Assembly: GCA_965649825.1 (NCBI GenBank) | Contig: OZ287704.1 | Coordinates: 620,001-684,000, forward strand | From: Penicillus capitatus | Taxonomy: Eukaryota > Chlorophyta | Reading direction: 5' to 3' | Length of the DNA: 64,000 bases | Part shown: in pieces, positions 1 to 9,773 of the stretch | How positions within the stretch are numbered: the first letter of the stretch is position 1 | Layout of the letters: each line of letters opens with the position of its first letter | The notes under the pieces: model-generated | What the model was told of the DNA's origin: nothing | The model's input: only the letters and a program-made list of their open reading frames with translations | Database searches by the model: none | Made by a program: the position numbers and the translations under genes

Positions 1-1315
1 GTTTAAGGGAGCGCTGATGAACGAGAACAGCACGAAGGAGACGAAGGCGGGACGGTCTTCGGCAAACCCAAAAGACACGTAGAGATCGTCCGACGTGCGC
101 ACCAGACTGAAAAGGAGGAACTGAGTGAGGAGGAAGACCTGAACTGTGACGAAGTTGCAGAGGTTGTGCGACAGCTTCCAGTGACCTGGGAACAGAGGAG
201 CTCTGCGCCTGCCGCAGTCCGCAGCGCGAGACGCACCGAGCTCGTGGGCCAGCACGGCCGCGATCTCGTCCTCGGTGCACTGTTCGATCAGGGTGTCGTA
301 CAGGACAATGCGCTTGTTGCCGAAGAGCCCGTACATGTACGCATTGGAGTGGCCGCTTCGCTTGGAACCGTCGACCTTGTACAGCTTCTTCAGCGGAAAT
401 CCCAGACGTGATGCCAGGGCCTCAATCCGATCTCTGAGCGATCCCTGTTGCGCGCACCCGGTCGCTCTGCGCAGCCAGAGGGGAGGGAGCCTTGACCTGA
501 TCGAGCGGCTCGAATCTGTTGAAGAGCGGGGCGATGACGGTGGGATAGATCGTCATCATGAACAGACTCAGCACCAGGCAGAACAGCCACAGGTAGACGG
601 GCAGCCAGTGGTCCGAGTGCAGCAGAATCCAAGTGAAGCTTCCGACGATCGGCGGCAGGAAGATCGCGCCCAACATCCACTGCACAGCAGGAGAGGGTCT
701 CGCGCGATCGATCGACGGAGCGGGCATCCACTCTGGTCAGTGTGTCGGAGACGAACCCCTCCCCCGTTTGCTTGTTGAAGCCGTGGCTCTCCTCGAGAAC
801 GAAGGTCCGGTAGATGCTCCACGGTATGTCCAGGACGGAGGAGATCCACAGCAGCACGCCGATGTAGACAACCGTGCAAGGGATCTCTCCGGAAAGGGCC
901 CTCGGCAGGTACAGCATCCGAGAGCGGACGAGCCTCCACGCGAGGGGAAGCCATTCGCAGTAGAGCACCAGACACGTCTGGAACACGGAGCAGAATCCGT
1001 AGACGATGCTGAACCACCTGCGAGACGCCCCTCTTGGGAACAGACGTCGGATGCCGTGACTTGCCATTTGTCGATGGAATAGGAACGGGACTTCTGGAAG
1101 GTCTCTTGCGAGAAGACGGATGCGAGCGACTCTGGCAGGTAGGTGCGCCGAATCGCCTAGAGATCTTTGCTCAAGACAGAGTCCGAGACCGCGGGCGTGT
1201 TCTTTACGCGGTACTGACGCAGGTCGAGGTAGGTGTGGAGAACGTAGACAGCGACGGTGAACTCCAAGACGAGAGACGCATAGGGAACAATCGCTCCCGA
1301 CTCAGACGCCGTCAT
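1..1315 (-). CDS. STE24: CAAX prenyl protease 1 (STE24/ZMPSTE24), 3' end outside the window
   Basis: This is a zinc metalloprotease of the ER/nuclear membrane that trims the C-terminus of prenylated CAAX proteins (M48 family knowledge). Seen: start at 1315 (MTASESG), a hydrophobic first segment, the family motif HGFNKQT, then LFNRFEPL, the block KLYKVDGSKRSGHSNAY and the zinc site HELGHW, whose codons are split by a 51-nt intron near position 190-241. Further introns of about 47-52 nt fit the homology; one near 1018-1064 appears to begin with GC instead of GT. The reading frame runs off the left edge shortly after the HExxH motif, so the C-terminal third and the third zinc ligand are missing from view. 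POP5 lies 112 bp upstream on the same strand. Identity is very secure; exact exon edges are hand-inferred. Confidence 0.93.
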
Positions 1316-1427
1316 GTGGCTGCACTGTCACGACACTCGCGAGAGCGGAATGAAAGGAAACAGCTCGATGGCGACACAGACGTCTTGTCATGCAATTCCT
1401 CCGCCATAGAAGACAATACGACGACTT

Positions 1428-2159
1428 TCAGAAACGCAGCTGCACGAGAGCCTGCTGCAGAGCATCGAACTCTTTAGTTTCCTGAGCAGTGTAGCATTCG
1501 ATGAGAAAGGAAAGTGCAGAGACGCGCACTTTGTCGCTCATGCGGATGTGTTTGCGTCGGACTTGAGTAGAGTGATAGACAAATCCACGACAGTTCGCGA
1601 ACCGACCTGCCTCGTTAAGCGAGATGTCCACAAGAGAAGGAAGGGAAGAAATCGAGACGACCCGAGGTCTTGACGTGTCTGATCTCGATGTCTTCGAATC
1701 CAACGTGCTTCACGCCACAGCAGGCATCGCAGACCTGCAGAGATCACACCATTGATTCGGCTCTGGATCGCCGATGTGGTCCGCCGGCACCTCTCTGTGT
1801 CGATCTCTCGCACATCGGACGATGCAGAGTCCCGAGAAGGGATGGTAGTGCAGCACTGCGTCACACAAGGTCTGCTCCTCGACGAGACGCGAAGCGAAGA
1901 GGACACCTTTGAAGTGCGAGAGTCCGGCGCCACATTCGCCCATGCGCTCTCGAATCGATCGACGCATCGCCTGCGACAGATCTGACGACCCTGGACGCAT
2001 CACTCAATCGAGAGACGTCCGTCCGCTTCAGCAAACCGATTCGTCGATTTCCCTGCCGCGTGACGGCCTCCATGACGACGTATCTGAGAGCGGCAGTCGA
2101 GACGCGGATAGCAGAGGCGATCGAGCGAAGGGGACGAACCTGAAGTGCGGTCGAACCAT
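1428..2159 (-). CDS. POP5: RNase P/MRP subunit POP5-like protein
   Basis: POP5 is a small protein subunit of nuclear RNase P and RNase MRP, which process pre-tRNA and pre-rRNA. Six exons separated by five introns of 51-56 nt give a 152-residue protein, close to the family's usual length. It opens with MVRPHFRYVVMEAV, matching the typical MVRFK-RYLL beta strand. It then has an Arg-rich helix (AMRRSIRERMGECGAGL), as in archaeal Rnp2/POP5, and the strand HPFSGLCIVRCARD, matching the family's NP-TG-ILRV-R element. The C-terminal part (VCDACCGVKHVGF onward) is less typical. The start ATG at 2159 lies only 64 bp from the divergent L17 start, so the two probably share a promoter. The assignment rests on these motifs; another Rpp14/Pop5-fold protein remains possible. 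Confidence 0.65.
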
Positions 2160-2223
2160 TTCGACGTCCACGGATCATTAGTCGATTTCCGCAGCAGACG
2201 AGCGAGATCGATCCGTCTGAAGG
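2160..2223. promoter_or_regulatory. Probable bidirectional promoter POP5/L17
   Basis: Only 64 bp separate the two start codons of the divergent POP5 and L17 genes, so both 5' untranslated regions and core promoters must lie here or overlap the coding regions. No TATA-like box is obvious. This is inferred from spacing only. Confidence 0.4.
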
Positions 2224-2903
2224 ATGTCAGTCTTCACCGCCTCCAAGCCGCTGCAGCTGGCACTGCCGTCGCGTCTCTCCTGCAGTACGCCGACAAGGAG
2301 CAGGCTCGCTCCCGCCAAGGCCCTTCGCGGCAGCCTCGTCGCCTACGACGGCCTGCACACGCACGGATCCCTCCTGACCTGCGAACCAGGTAGAGAGACT
2401 CGTCGGCTACCGCGTTGGGTCTTCGAGCGTTCGCTGTTGCAGTCGTCGAACACGCGCTGCCGAGCGTCGTTTCGAATGGCGCCACCGTCTTCGCCATGCG
2501 TCACAGGCGCAGGGTCAAGAAGCTCGGCCGTCCGGCGGATCAGCGGAAGGCGTTGATTCGAGGTCTCGTTACAGAAATCCTCCGTCACGGAAAGATCAAG
2601 ACCACTACGGTACTCCCTATCGCTCTGATCCACCCATCGTTCACAGGTTCCCCTGCTGCGCAGCCCAAGGCCAAAGCCATTCGTTCCTATGTGGACAAAA
2701 TGATCGGCCTGGCAAAACGGGGAGACCTCCATGCGCGAAGACAGGCTCTGGCGTTCATATACGATCAGGCACTCGTCAGAAGCCTCTTCGAGAAAGTCCC
2801 CGAAAGATACGCCGATCGCAACTCCGGCTTTACACGCATCAAGAAGGAGATCAAACGTCGGCGCGGTGACAATGCAGAGATGTCCAGTATTGAACTCGTG
2901 TAA
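2224..2903 (+). CDS. rpl17: Plastid ribosomal protein bL17 (nuclear-encoded)
   Basis: This is a bacterial-type large-subunit ribosomal protein. Three exons with introns of 53 and 54 nt encode 190 residues. From about residue 75 it matches bL17: [21 protein letters not shown], then [35 protein letters not shown] and the family-typical C-terminus AEMSSIELV. The first ~70 residues ([17 protein letters not shown]...) are rich in Ser, Thr, Ala and Arg with few acids, as expected for an organelle transit peptide. Plastid is favoured over mitochondrion because of the neighbouring plastid genes, but this is inference. The ATG at 2224 is the first in frame after the POP5/L17 spacer. It converges with the PP2-A10-like gene downstream. 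Confidence 0.95.
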
Positions 2904-3021
2904 GAACAATCTCTGCTAGTAAGTAAGGCAAAAACGCATGTACCAACCAACTTGCAGACGGAACTCTTCGCATCAACGGGTTCCGTCTTCCCGAGCGAGT
3001 GCTTCGTTTGTTTGCTGTCTG

Positions 3022-4239
3022 TCACTGACGGGCGTCCATCGATAGACTCGTCGACAGGACGTAGATCAGCGGAATGGCGCAGAAGAGGAGAAATTCGAAC
3101 AGCAGAGAGCCCAGATGAACAACGCAGTCTGTACAGATCCTCCTATGGAACCACTTGAGGAAATCGGACAGCAGGATCTTCGCAAGGTCCGTGGACGCCC
3201 GTCCGCAGAACTGGTAGAGGAGATGCCGGTGATCTTCGTCCTGAGCGACCACAGCTATAGATTCCGCCAGAGACGACACGATCTCCTTCGTCACGCTGGG
3301 CAGCAGTGGTTCGGGTCTCGGACGCCTGACAGGGACAGGCACTGGAGGGTCGGAGTAGTCCACTTCAGGCTGGATCTCCGGGCACACCGGGGCGTGTTGG
3401 CTTCCCCGCGGTCGCGTGTCCGTCAGCGCGTGGACAAGGGATCGGGCGAACTCCCTCGACGACACGCCCGCCAGTTGGCTGATGAATCGCATGTTGTTGG
3501 GACGCGAGATGACGCGGAAGATCTCGTCCCACGAATCCACTCCTTGCGACTTCTCGATCACGACCGTCACGAGCGTGGAGGCGAACGCCGTGACGATGGA
3601 CGACATGACGCATCGGCCGTTTGGGGTGGACATGAGCGAGAGCATGAGATCGATCGGCGTCGACGCGTGGCCCGTCTGACTGCCGATCAGAGGCGATTTG
3701 AAATCGCTGAGGACCTGCAGCAGCTCCTCCGCGCCGTGTCGAGTGGCCAGCCGAATCGCGAGCGACAGCAGATCAGGACGCCGCGTTGCCCGAACGATGA
3801 CGCGCTCGACGAGATTCTCCAGGACGTCGTGACTCTTCAACGATGTCTCGTCGCCACCACTGACGGCCATTCCTTCGAAGAAGGCCATCACCAGGGAACG
3901 GGCTGCCGTTCGGAATTCTGGCGTGGTCATCAGTTCCGTCGTTCGACTGATGCTTCGCGGAATGCACTTCGCGTCGGATTCGAGGTAGGTTTGGATGTCC
4001 GAGACCAGTGTGCCAGAAATCTCGGCGAGTCTCGACACGGTGTCCACGGCGTTGAGTCCTGCTCGGACGGCTCTCCGCAGCTTCGTCGAGAATTCGTGGA
4101 TGCGCTCCTGCTGGTACAGAGCGTACAGCCCGAATCCTGTCACCGAAAGGGCGACGGACAGACTCCATAGTCTGCGATTCTGCAGCGTGGGGACGTGGGC
4201 GAGGCCGAAATAGGCGACAATGGCACTTCGCGCATCCAT
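3022..4239 (-). CDS. PHLOEM PROTEIN 2-LIKE A10-like membrane protein
   Basis: An apparently intronless 405-residue protein. It has a predicted membrane segment near the N-terminus (SLSVALSVTGFGLYALY) and another at the extreme C-terminus (LLFEFLLFCAIPLIYVL). Between them the layout resembles plant proteins annotated PP2-like A10: SRLAEISGTLVSDIQTYLESD corresponds to the plant segment that ends in a Ser/Asp-rich stretch before a short Pro, and GRCVMSSIVTAFASTLVTVVIEKS followed by WDEIF resembles the plant 'C-ELI-DCIQ-FVSTAVAVYLDKT ... YDEIF' block. The molecular function of that family is unknown to me; despite the name it is not a lectin-type PP2. The first ATG in frame is at 4239. It is the only large gene in the left block without a visible intron. 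The family match is moderate. Confidence 0.5.
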   Translation of the reverse strand: MDARSAIVAYFGLAHVPTLQNRRLWSLSVALSVTGFGLYALYQQERIHEFSTKLRRAVRAGLNAVDTVSRLAEISGTLVSDIQTYLESDAKCIPRSISRTTELMTTPEFRTAARSLVMAFFEGMAVSGGDETSLKSHDVLENLVERVIVRATRRPDLLSLAIRLATRHGAEELLQVLSDFKSPLIGSQTGHASTPIDLMLSLMSTPNGRCVMSSIVTAFASTLVTVVIEKSQGVDSWDEIFRVISRPNNMRFISQLAGVSSREFARSLVHALTDTRPRGSQHAPVCPEIQPEVDYSDPPVPVPVRRPRPEPLLPSVTKEIVSSLAESIAVVAQDEDHRHLLYQFCGRASTDLAKILLSDFLKWFHRRICTDCVVHLGSLLFEFLLFCAIPLIYVLSTSLSMDARQ

Positions 4240-4529
4240 CGGAATGTGAGAAGGGAACGTCGCATGCACGAACGCACACGCCTGTTAGGAAAATGGCGCA
4301 GCAAAAGATGTGACGTCTGTACGAGGGCGACAATCCTAAAGATGAGCGACGTCGAATCCCTTCGCATCAGATCGAAGGTGCGACGGACGCGTCCGGTTCT
4401 CGATGACTCTCGGAAGCTGAATGCAGGTCGTCGTCGGTCTGGTAGGAATTGACGGTTCCAGGTGAGACGCCGTTGGCAGAGGAGCCGGGTGGACGGTGCA
4501 GATGCAGTGTTCAGTTTCTCTACGGGCTG
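4240..4529. promoter_or_regulatory. Intergenic spacer between divergent PP2-A10-like and PSMG1 genes
   Basis: This 290-bp spacer separates two divergent start codons. A 5'-UTR intron before 4530 is conceivable, because a GTGAGA...GTGCAG pair lies at about 4461-4503. No other element is recognised. Confidence 0.3.
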
Positions 4530-5280
4530 ATGACGGCGCGGCGATTGACGCCGATAACGCCGCCTTCGTTGTCGCCCAGCTCGGCGGCACTGGTCGTCGA
4601 TGACTCGGTGCATCATGCGTTGCCTCCTGTCATGCTGTTCGACGATGGAGAGGTGCGTCGATCCACGCAGACGCACCATGCCGCGAGCCTCACTGCCGCA
4701 GATCTCTTTCTTGCTGCTGAACGTTAAGCCGAGAAGCGACTCGTGCGTTCACTTCGTCTCCTCGTGCTTTGATCTCCTCAGGGACAAGTGCGAGGTCGAT
4801 CTCCTCGGCGAAAGCCGTCTCATCATCTTGACGACCTTGCGAATGACACGGCCTCCCGATCCGGGTGAGTGCCAACAGAGCGGCATTCGATGTGACGGAT
4901 ATGCAGGCCTCTATTGCATCGAACTCCACGGCCAGGGACAGGGCCAGCCACCCGGCCGTCCTCTTCCCGAGAGCTTCGAGATTCCCGATGCGATGTTCGC
5001 ATCATGGCTGCATTTCGCGGACGTTTTGCAGATCCACACCACCTGCCTCCTGACACCAGGTACCTCCGTTGTCCGTCTGCACACGCCGGTCATGTTCTTT
5101 TCAGGCTACCGTCCGGACCTTTCTGGCAGTCGTTCAGTGGAGACATCGTCGGACGCCGTTCTCCTTCGAGGCCTTCGCGATCTGCTGTCGATCGACGCCC
5201 CGTACATACCGATCGCACTCAAAATTGCAAAAAGCGTGTGGTCTGCCTCCACGGAAGACAACGATGTCCTCTACACGTGA
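4530..5280 (+). CDS. PSMG1: Proteasome assembly chaperone 1 (PAC1/PSMG1/Pba1)-like
   Basis: PAC1 pairs with PAC2 to guide assembly of the 20S proteasome alpha ring and cap it. Four exons with introns of 49, 42 and 45 nt give 204 residues. Resemblance to animal PAC1 is seen in three places: VNFVSSCFD-type helix/strand (FVSSCFDLLRDKCEV followed by SRLIILTTLR), the helix IPDAMFASWLHFADVLQIHTTCLL (animal: LPAAVLSY-QVW-IPAILYL), and a C-terminal region ending in LYT. That ending fits the HbYX (hydrophobic-Tyr-any) tail by which Pba1/PAC1 docks into alpha-ring pockets. The start ATG at 4530 precedes a Pro-rich leader. Its TGA (5278-5280) touches the stop codon of the convergent trigger factor gene. 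Family identification is by pattern, not alignment. Confidence 0.65.
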
Positions 5281-7086
5281 CTAGGTCTGTGTCCTTTCTG
5301 TCTGGTACGGCAGGATCTTGATGTTGCCATTCTTCACGAACCACTGCACCACCTTCGCGTTTTGCAGAACTTCCCGTGCCATTTCCTCCAATCGATCTTT
5401 GTCGTACGACTCGCCCATGTCCTGCGCGATACCCCTTGCGGACGGCTGTGCCGCCGTCGTGCCATACCTGAAACTCGCTCTCGGCCTTCGCAACCTCTGC
5501 CTCTATCTCGTCGTCGCTGACGGACATCTCTTGTTCCGCAAAGACGGCCTGCATGGCAGCGATCCCCTTTTGGTCTCTCTCGATCTCGGTCCGATGCGAC
5601 ATCATGTAGTTATTGAGCATCTGCTCCGTCGCGAGACTCTCCAGGGCGGAAGGACCCAATTTACCCTTCAACCATGTCTCGGGCCGGAACGATTGCTGCT
5701 GTACTCGGATCGCACTTTGGATTGCATTTCGAGGAGCATTGTCTGGTACCTGACCTTTGCCGTCTCCATCAAGGCTGCTTCCGGGATCTCCATGTCGACG
5801 ATGGCAGCCAGTTCGTGCAACAGAGCATCCTGAATGGCGTCCTGCAGTCTCTCTGCTCTTCGACTCCTCTCCGCCAGGATCAGAGAGGAGCGCAGATCGT
5901 CGACCGTCTGCAGCGTCGGCCGGTCGAGGGCCTTGACAAGGCCGTCCGTCAGCTCGGGCAGATCCCAAGCGAATAGCTCGCGACACGTCACAACAGCAAT
6001 GGCTTCAACGCCCCTGCAGGATGCATGGATCGAGGACAGCCACTGCTGGGCAGGGTGGACAAACCGGTAGACTGGCGGCTCCCAGTCCTGCGGAAAAGTG
6101 ATGTCGAACTCGCGAACGTCTCCAACTCGGATGCCCGTGACTCTGTCCGTCACACCTGCACAGCCCGGATGAAGGGACACTTCGCAGATCCGCGGGGTAC
6201 CGAGTGCATCAGGAAGGTCTGTGTCGAATCTGAACTTCTCCTGCTTCAGATGGGGCAGGTCTTCTCGATTGTCCGGCCGCAGAAACTGAAAATCGAGGAT
6301 CGCGACGTCGCCTTGTTCCAATCCTCGTTCGACGACCACGCGCTGAGAGCCCTTCTGTTTGCGCATGGTTCGGATGTAAGACTCTGCGTTCCTGGCATCC
6401 GACTCCTCATCTCCCTTCTCCAGTATCTCCACCTACAGTACCCTTCTTGCAAGAAAGCGAGATCTCGGGATGACTTTGAGATCACGATAGGGGGAGGCCC
6501 ATTTCACTTCGGACATGACGTCGAAAGAGATGCGAAACTGCAGTGCCTCGTCTGGGGAGAAACTCTCGGCAAGTTCCGTTGGGCTGGTCTCGAGTCGATC
6601 GCTGTCTTCGATCGCTCTGCCCTGCCAATCGCGCAGCGCCTTCTCGGCGGCCGTCTCGACAAGCTGTTGCAGCGCTTCGCCCTTGAAGGCCTCTTCTCCG
6701 CCCCTCGACCGCATCAGCAGAGGCAGAGGAACTTTCTGTCCCCTGCGAAACCCTGGAAGATGCGTTTCGGATTCGACTTTGCGAACGAAGGCATTGTAGT
6801 TTTTCTGGGTCGCTTCGGGGGAGATCGTGAGCGTCAGTTCTATCCGACTGTTCGGCAGCTCTCGATGAGTGACCTGCACAAGCGGACTGCAAACGGCCTG
6901 ATCTGTTCGATGGGGCACTTTGAGATCGTTCGAGGCCCGAGCTTGACAGAGAGTTGTGACAGACGAAGGACGGCGAATCTGAGCAGCGAGGAGAGGGATC
7001 GAAGAAAAACGGCAGACAAGGAGAGCGTTTGCCTTGTCGGGTCGGGGGAAGAACGCAGTCGGCTTCTGCGACGTCGAGATGCGCAT
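5281..7086 (-). CDS. TIG: Plastid-targeted trigger factor (ribosome-associated chaperone, peptidyl-prolyl isomerase)
   Basis: Trigger factor binds at the ribosomal exit tunnel and shields nascent chains. Six introns (45, 42, 45, 51, 50, 46 nt) leave 508 residues. Domains in order: a leader of ~55 residues rich in Ser/Arg/Ala (MRISTSQKPTAFF...) that looks like a transit peptide; the ribosome-binding domain with VTHRELPNSRIELTLTI and the signature LPGFRRGQK; the FKBP-like PPIase domain (GDVAILDFQF ... TGIRVGDVREFDITFPQDW); and the helical C-terminal domain (LPELTDGLVKAL ... VSDDEIEAEVAKAESEF ... LQNAKVVQWFV). An in-frame upstream ATG at 7203 would add 39 residues; 7086 is preferred because it begins a better transit peptide. 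The TAG stop at 5281-5283 directly abuts PSMG1's TGA. Confidence 0.9.
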
Positions 7087-7203
7087 CGAGAGGATATCGC
7101 TAGTGGGTGGGCCGAGCCGGAAGTCCCCGCGACGGAGACGAGCGCGATCTGCTGCGAGAAGGAAGTCTGTCGTACAACGCTCTCCGTCCGTCAGGTCTTG
7201 CAT

Positions 7204-8167
7204 GTCGCCATTCGACTGAAGTTCGCCCTCCGCGGCTGACGGGCATCGACTCGCCGCTGTTCAGAACGCGGGTCGCGGGCATCGTGGCCTCGACAGTGGG
7301 ATCCGGTGCGGCTGTTCTCTGGACTGCCGGGGATCAGAGACGCGTGGCACGGGACGGTTGACGTCTGCATCGACAGGTACAGCGAAGGATGATGCGTCTG
7401 GGAGAATCCGGTGTGGGCCATGCAGGTAGCAAACTGTCCGCGACGCGATGGACAGGGACATTTTAGAAAAGGACAGTGGAATGGGCACCGTGTCGTGGTA
7501 CGGCGCCTGAGGGCGTTCTGACGGTTGACGGAGCGCCATGCAGATGCAGAGGGTCGCCGTCGGATCCCCGTTTTTCGATGTCGCTGTTGACGAGATGATT
7601 GTCGTCCGTTTTGCTTCCAGCCGGCTCAGACGAACGTTTACGGCGATTCCCCGGACGAAAATTATCTCGTCGCCGGGAAACGGGGTATAGGCAACCAAAT
7701 GGCAGAGCGCCAAGGTACGTTCGTTCGCGAGCAAACCTAAAACGGGTTGCGTTTCTCGAACGAAGCTCTTGGGTCGGAAGCCACCATCGAGAAACGACGA
7801 TTCGCGTTGCGTAGGTGGCGCTTTATGACGGATGCCAAGACAACGAACTTCATCGAGGCCGACGGGTGTAACACAACAGGTCAGTAAGAAGCCGCGTCGT
7901 TCGATGTCTTCCAACACGTTCTTTGTTCGACAGGGCTACGGGAGCATCTGACACAGGCGGGATTCTATAAGACGCGCTGTTACAAGGGCTAAGAGACGCG
8001 GAGCTTTCGACCGGAAATCAGATTGAATGGCGCCCGTCTCAGAATTGGATATTCGGTGCGGTCTCTGTTATGGGTGGCGGTAGCGTGGAGAAGGTGTTGT
8101 GTGCTGAGTAGGATCTGGACGAGTGCGTTTGTCGCTCAGCAAAAGCCAGGGTTCGAATAGGCAGCGT
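7204..8167. other. Region without a recognised gene
   Basis: A minus-strand open frame at 7261-7917 has no family resemblance and no clear splice structure. At 7348-7378 a 31-bp segment recurs in inverted orientation at about 30272-30302 with roughly two mismatches. Nothing else is recognised. Confidence 0.3.
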
Positions 8168-8830
8168 ATGTGGCGGATGAGCTGCGTCTTCCTGGTCGTC
8201 AGCTCGACGGATGGCCAGAGTTCGTGCGTCGTGTGCACAAAAAAACCTCAAGAACTCGCTCCTCGTGCTTTTCTGAGCGAGTCGCGTCGGAGATGGAGTG
8301 AGCGATTTGGCATTCTGCCGAAAACAGGACTGGAAACGCCGGGCAGTACTCCGAGTCGACACACCGGGACTTCCTTCAGTGCTGGCGAGCCGCGGACGTC
8401 ACGAGACCGGTCTGCAGCGACAGAGATGTATACTGATGGACCGGAAGCTGCCGAGGGTCTGATGAGAAGCGACGCCGGCGCCGAACGACACGCCGTCGTC
8501 AACAGCGACGCAGCGCCAGTGGCAGGTGATGATGTAGACGACGGCAAGCAAGATCCGATGTTTCCTCTGCCAAGCGACGATGATGGAGACTGCGATCTGT
8601 CGCTTCCTGGATGGGCGAAGGCGACGAAGGTAGGGATGGAGCCGTCGTCGAAGTCACTGCCTCCAGATCGACTCCTCCATCGCAGGGAATGGGTCCACTT
8701 AACCCTGTCCCGCCAAGTAAGTCTTTCGATGCATTCTTTCATGCATCTAACCGCCGTCTGCTTGCAGGACCAGCTTCCCCCAGTGGGGAGCTGGCGCCCG
8801 GGACGCTTTAAGGGCGTCAGGGGGGTGTGA
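8168..8830 (+). CDS. Hypothetical protein with one intron
   Basis: An open frame begins with ATG at 8168 (MWRMSCVFLVVSSTDG) with a short hydrophobic stretch, followed by Ser/Arg-rich and then Asp-rich low-complexity sequence (DDVDDGK, SDDDGDCDL). A textbook 51-nt intron sits at 8717-8767 (GTAAGT...TTGCAG). It is itself a multiple of three, so spliced and unspliced forms end at the same TGA. The intron's length and signals match those of the certain genes, which is the main reason to think this is a real transcription unit. No family is recognised and the N-terminal part could be non-coding. Confidence 0.35.
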   Translation: MWRMSCVFLVVSSTDGQSSCVVCTKKPQELAPRAFLSESRRRWSERFGILPKTGLETPGSTPSRHTGTSFSAGEPRTSRDRSAATEMYTDGPEAAEGLMRSDAGAERHAVVNSDAAPVAGDDVDDGKQDPMFPLPSDDDGDCDLSLPGWAKATKVGMEPSSKSLPPDRLLHRREWVHLTLSRQVSLSMHSFMHLTAVCLQDQLPPVGSWRPGRFKGVRGV

Positions 8831-9381
8831 AACCAGTGCCGAGGGGCGCCTGCGTTGTCCAGGTACCGGGAGCTGTTGGTCGGTACTCCGCGGGCAAGCG
8901 TAGCGAGGCGAGCCCTGCCTGCGGCCTTTTTGAATTCGGGTCCGCGCGCGATCGTTCGTTTTTTCCACTGGCCGTCTTTTACTTTTTTTCTATTCTGGCC
9001 GTGGGCAGGGTCATCTTTTTCTGCGACAGTTTCGCGGGCGCGCTATTTTCACCTTTCTTTTTACTTTCCCCTTCTCTGACTGTTTTTTATGCCACCATCG
9101 CATCTTTTGTTCGATGCGATGGTGCCTTCATGACATGTTTACGCGTTTTTCTTTGTGCTCTGATGTGTCTGGGACATGGACCTGTCCCTTTTTCTCTTCT
9201 TTTGCAGTTTTTTTCCTTACCCGCGTGTTTCTCTTCTCGTTTTTTTTTTTGTTTTTTTTCTTTTCTGTTTTGTGTGTTCTTCCTCTTCCTACCTTTCTGC
9301 ATGTCCGGCTCCGATCTCCGATGCGTTCTCTACGTTCTGCGCGGTGCGTTTTTTTGTTTCGCCGAGAGACGCCCCTAAGGT
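8831..9381 (+). other. Polypyrimidine-rich stretch
   Basis: From about 8940 to 9370 the plus strand is strongly biased to T and C, with T runs of up to about a dozen bases near 9235-9260. Open frames here are low-complexity Phe/Ser/Leu and are not believed. Confidence 0.5.
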
Positions 9382-9773
9382 GGAAAGCCGTTGCGACTGT
9401 GTCGAGTGGCACGTGGGACTGTTTCCGGAGCCTGGGGGATCACTCTCTTGATGCAGTAAGTTCCTCTCTCATCAATTTCTCACATTTACTAACTAATTTT
9501 GTGTTTTAGATCCACCTAATGGGTCCGGGCTCTAGGGACGGGGTTGAGATTGGACCCATCGACCCTTTCGGACGTCATGAGTCACCCGGGTCTGTGGCAG
9601 CGACTACTTTTGATGATGACGAATACCTGCCCGATCAGACATCCGAGAGCCGATATGAGGACGACTACCTGATCTGGCATCCGACATCCTGTGATGAAGC
9701 CGAGAGCCGATTTGATGACGACTACCTGATCTGGCATCCGACATCCTGTGATGAAGCCGACTGCCCAAGATGA
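9382..9773 (+). CDS. Possible gene fragment reading into the 49-bp tandem array
   Basis: A strong intron lies at 9456-9509: it starts GTAAGT, ends TTTTAG and carries a perfect TACTAAC branch-point-like heptamer at 9487-9493. Joining the flanks keeps one frame (SLGDHSLDA then IHLMGPGSRDG), which continues into repeated segments of the type DDDYLIWHPTSCDEA and stops at 9773. The tandem repeats therefore begin inside a spliced open frame. The 5' start was not found, and no family is recognised. Confidence 0.3.

Noticed and set aside
7261-7917. 218-codon minus-strand open frame upstream of trigger factor
   Set aside because: It has no family resemblance, intron signals or leader, and is compositionally like other unsupported frames.
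8785-8830. Sequence TGGCGCCCGGGACG resembling a retroviral/LTR primer-binding site
   Set aside because: No flanking long terminal repeats, polypurine tract or pol gene are visible. The match is short and lies inside a spliced open frame.
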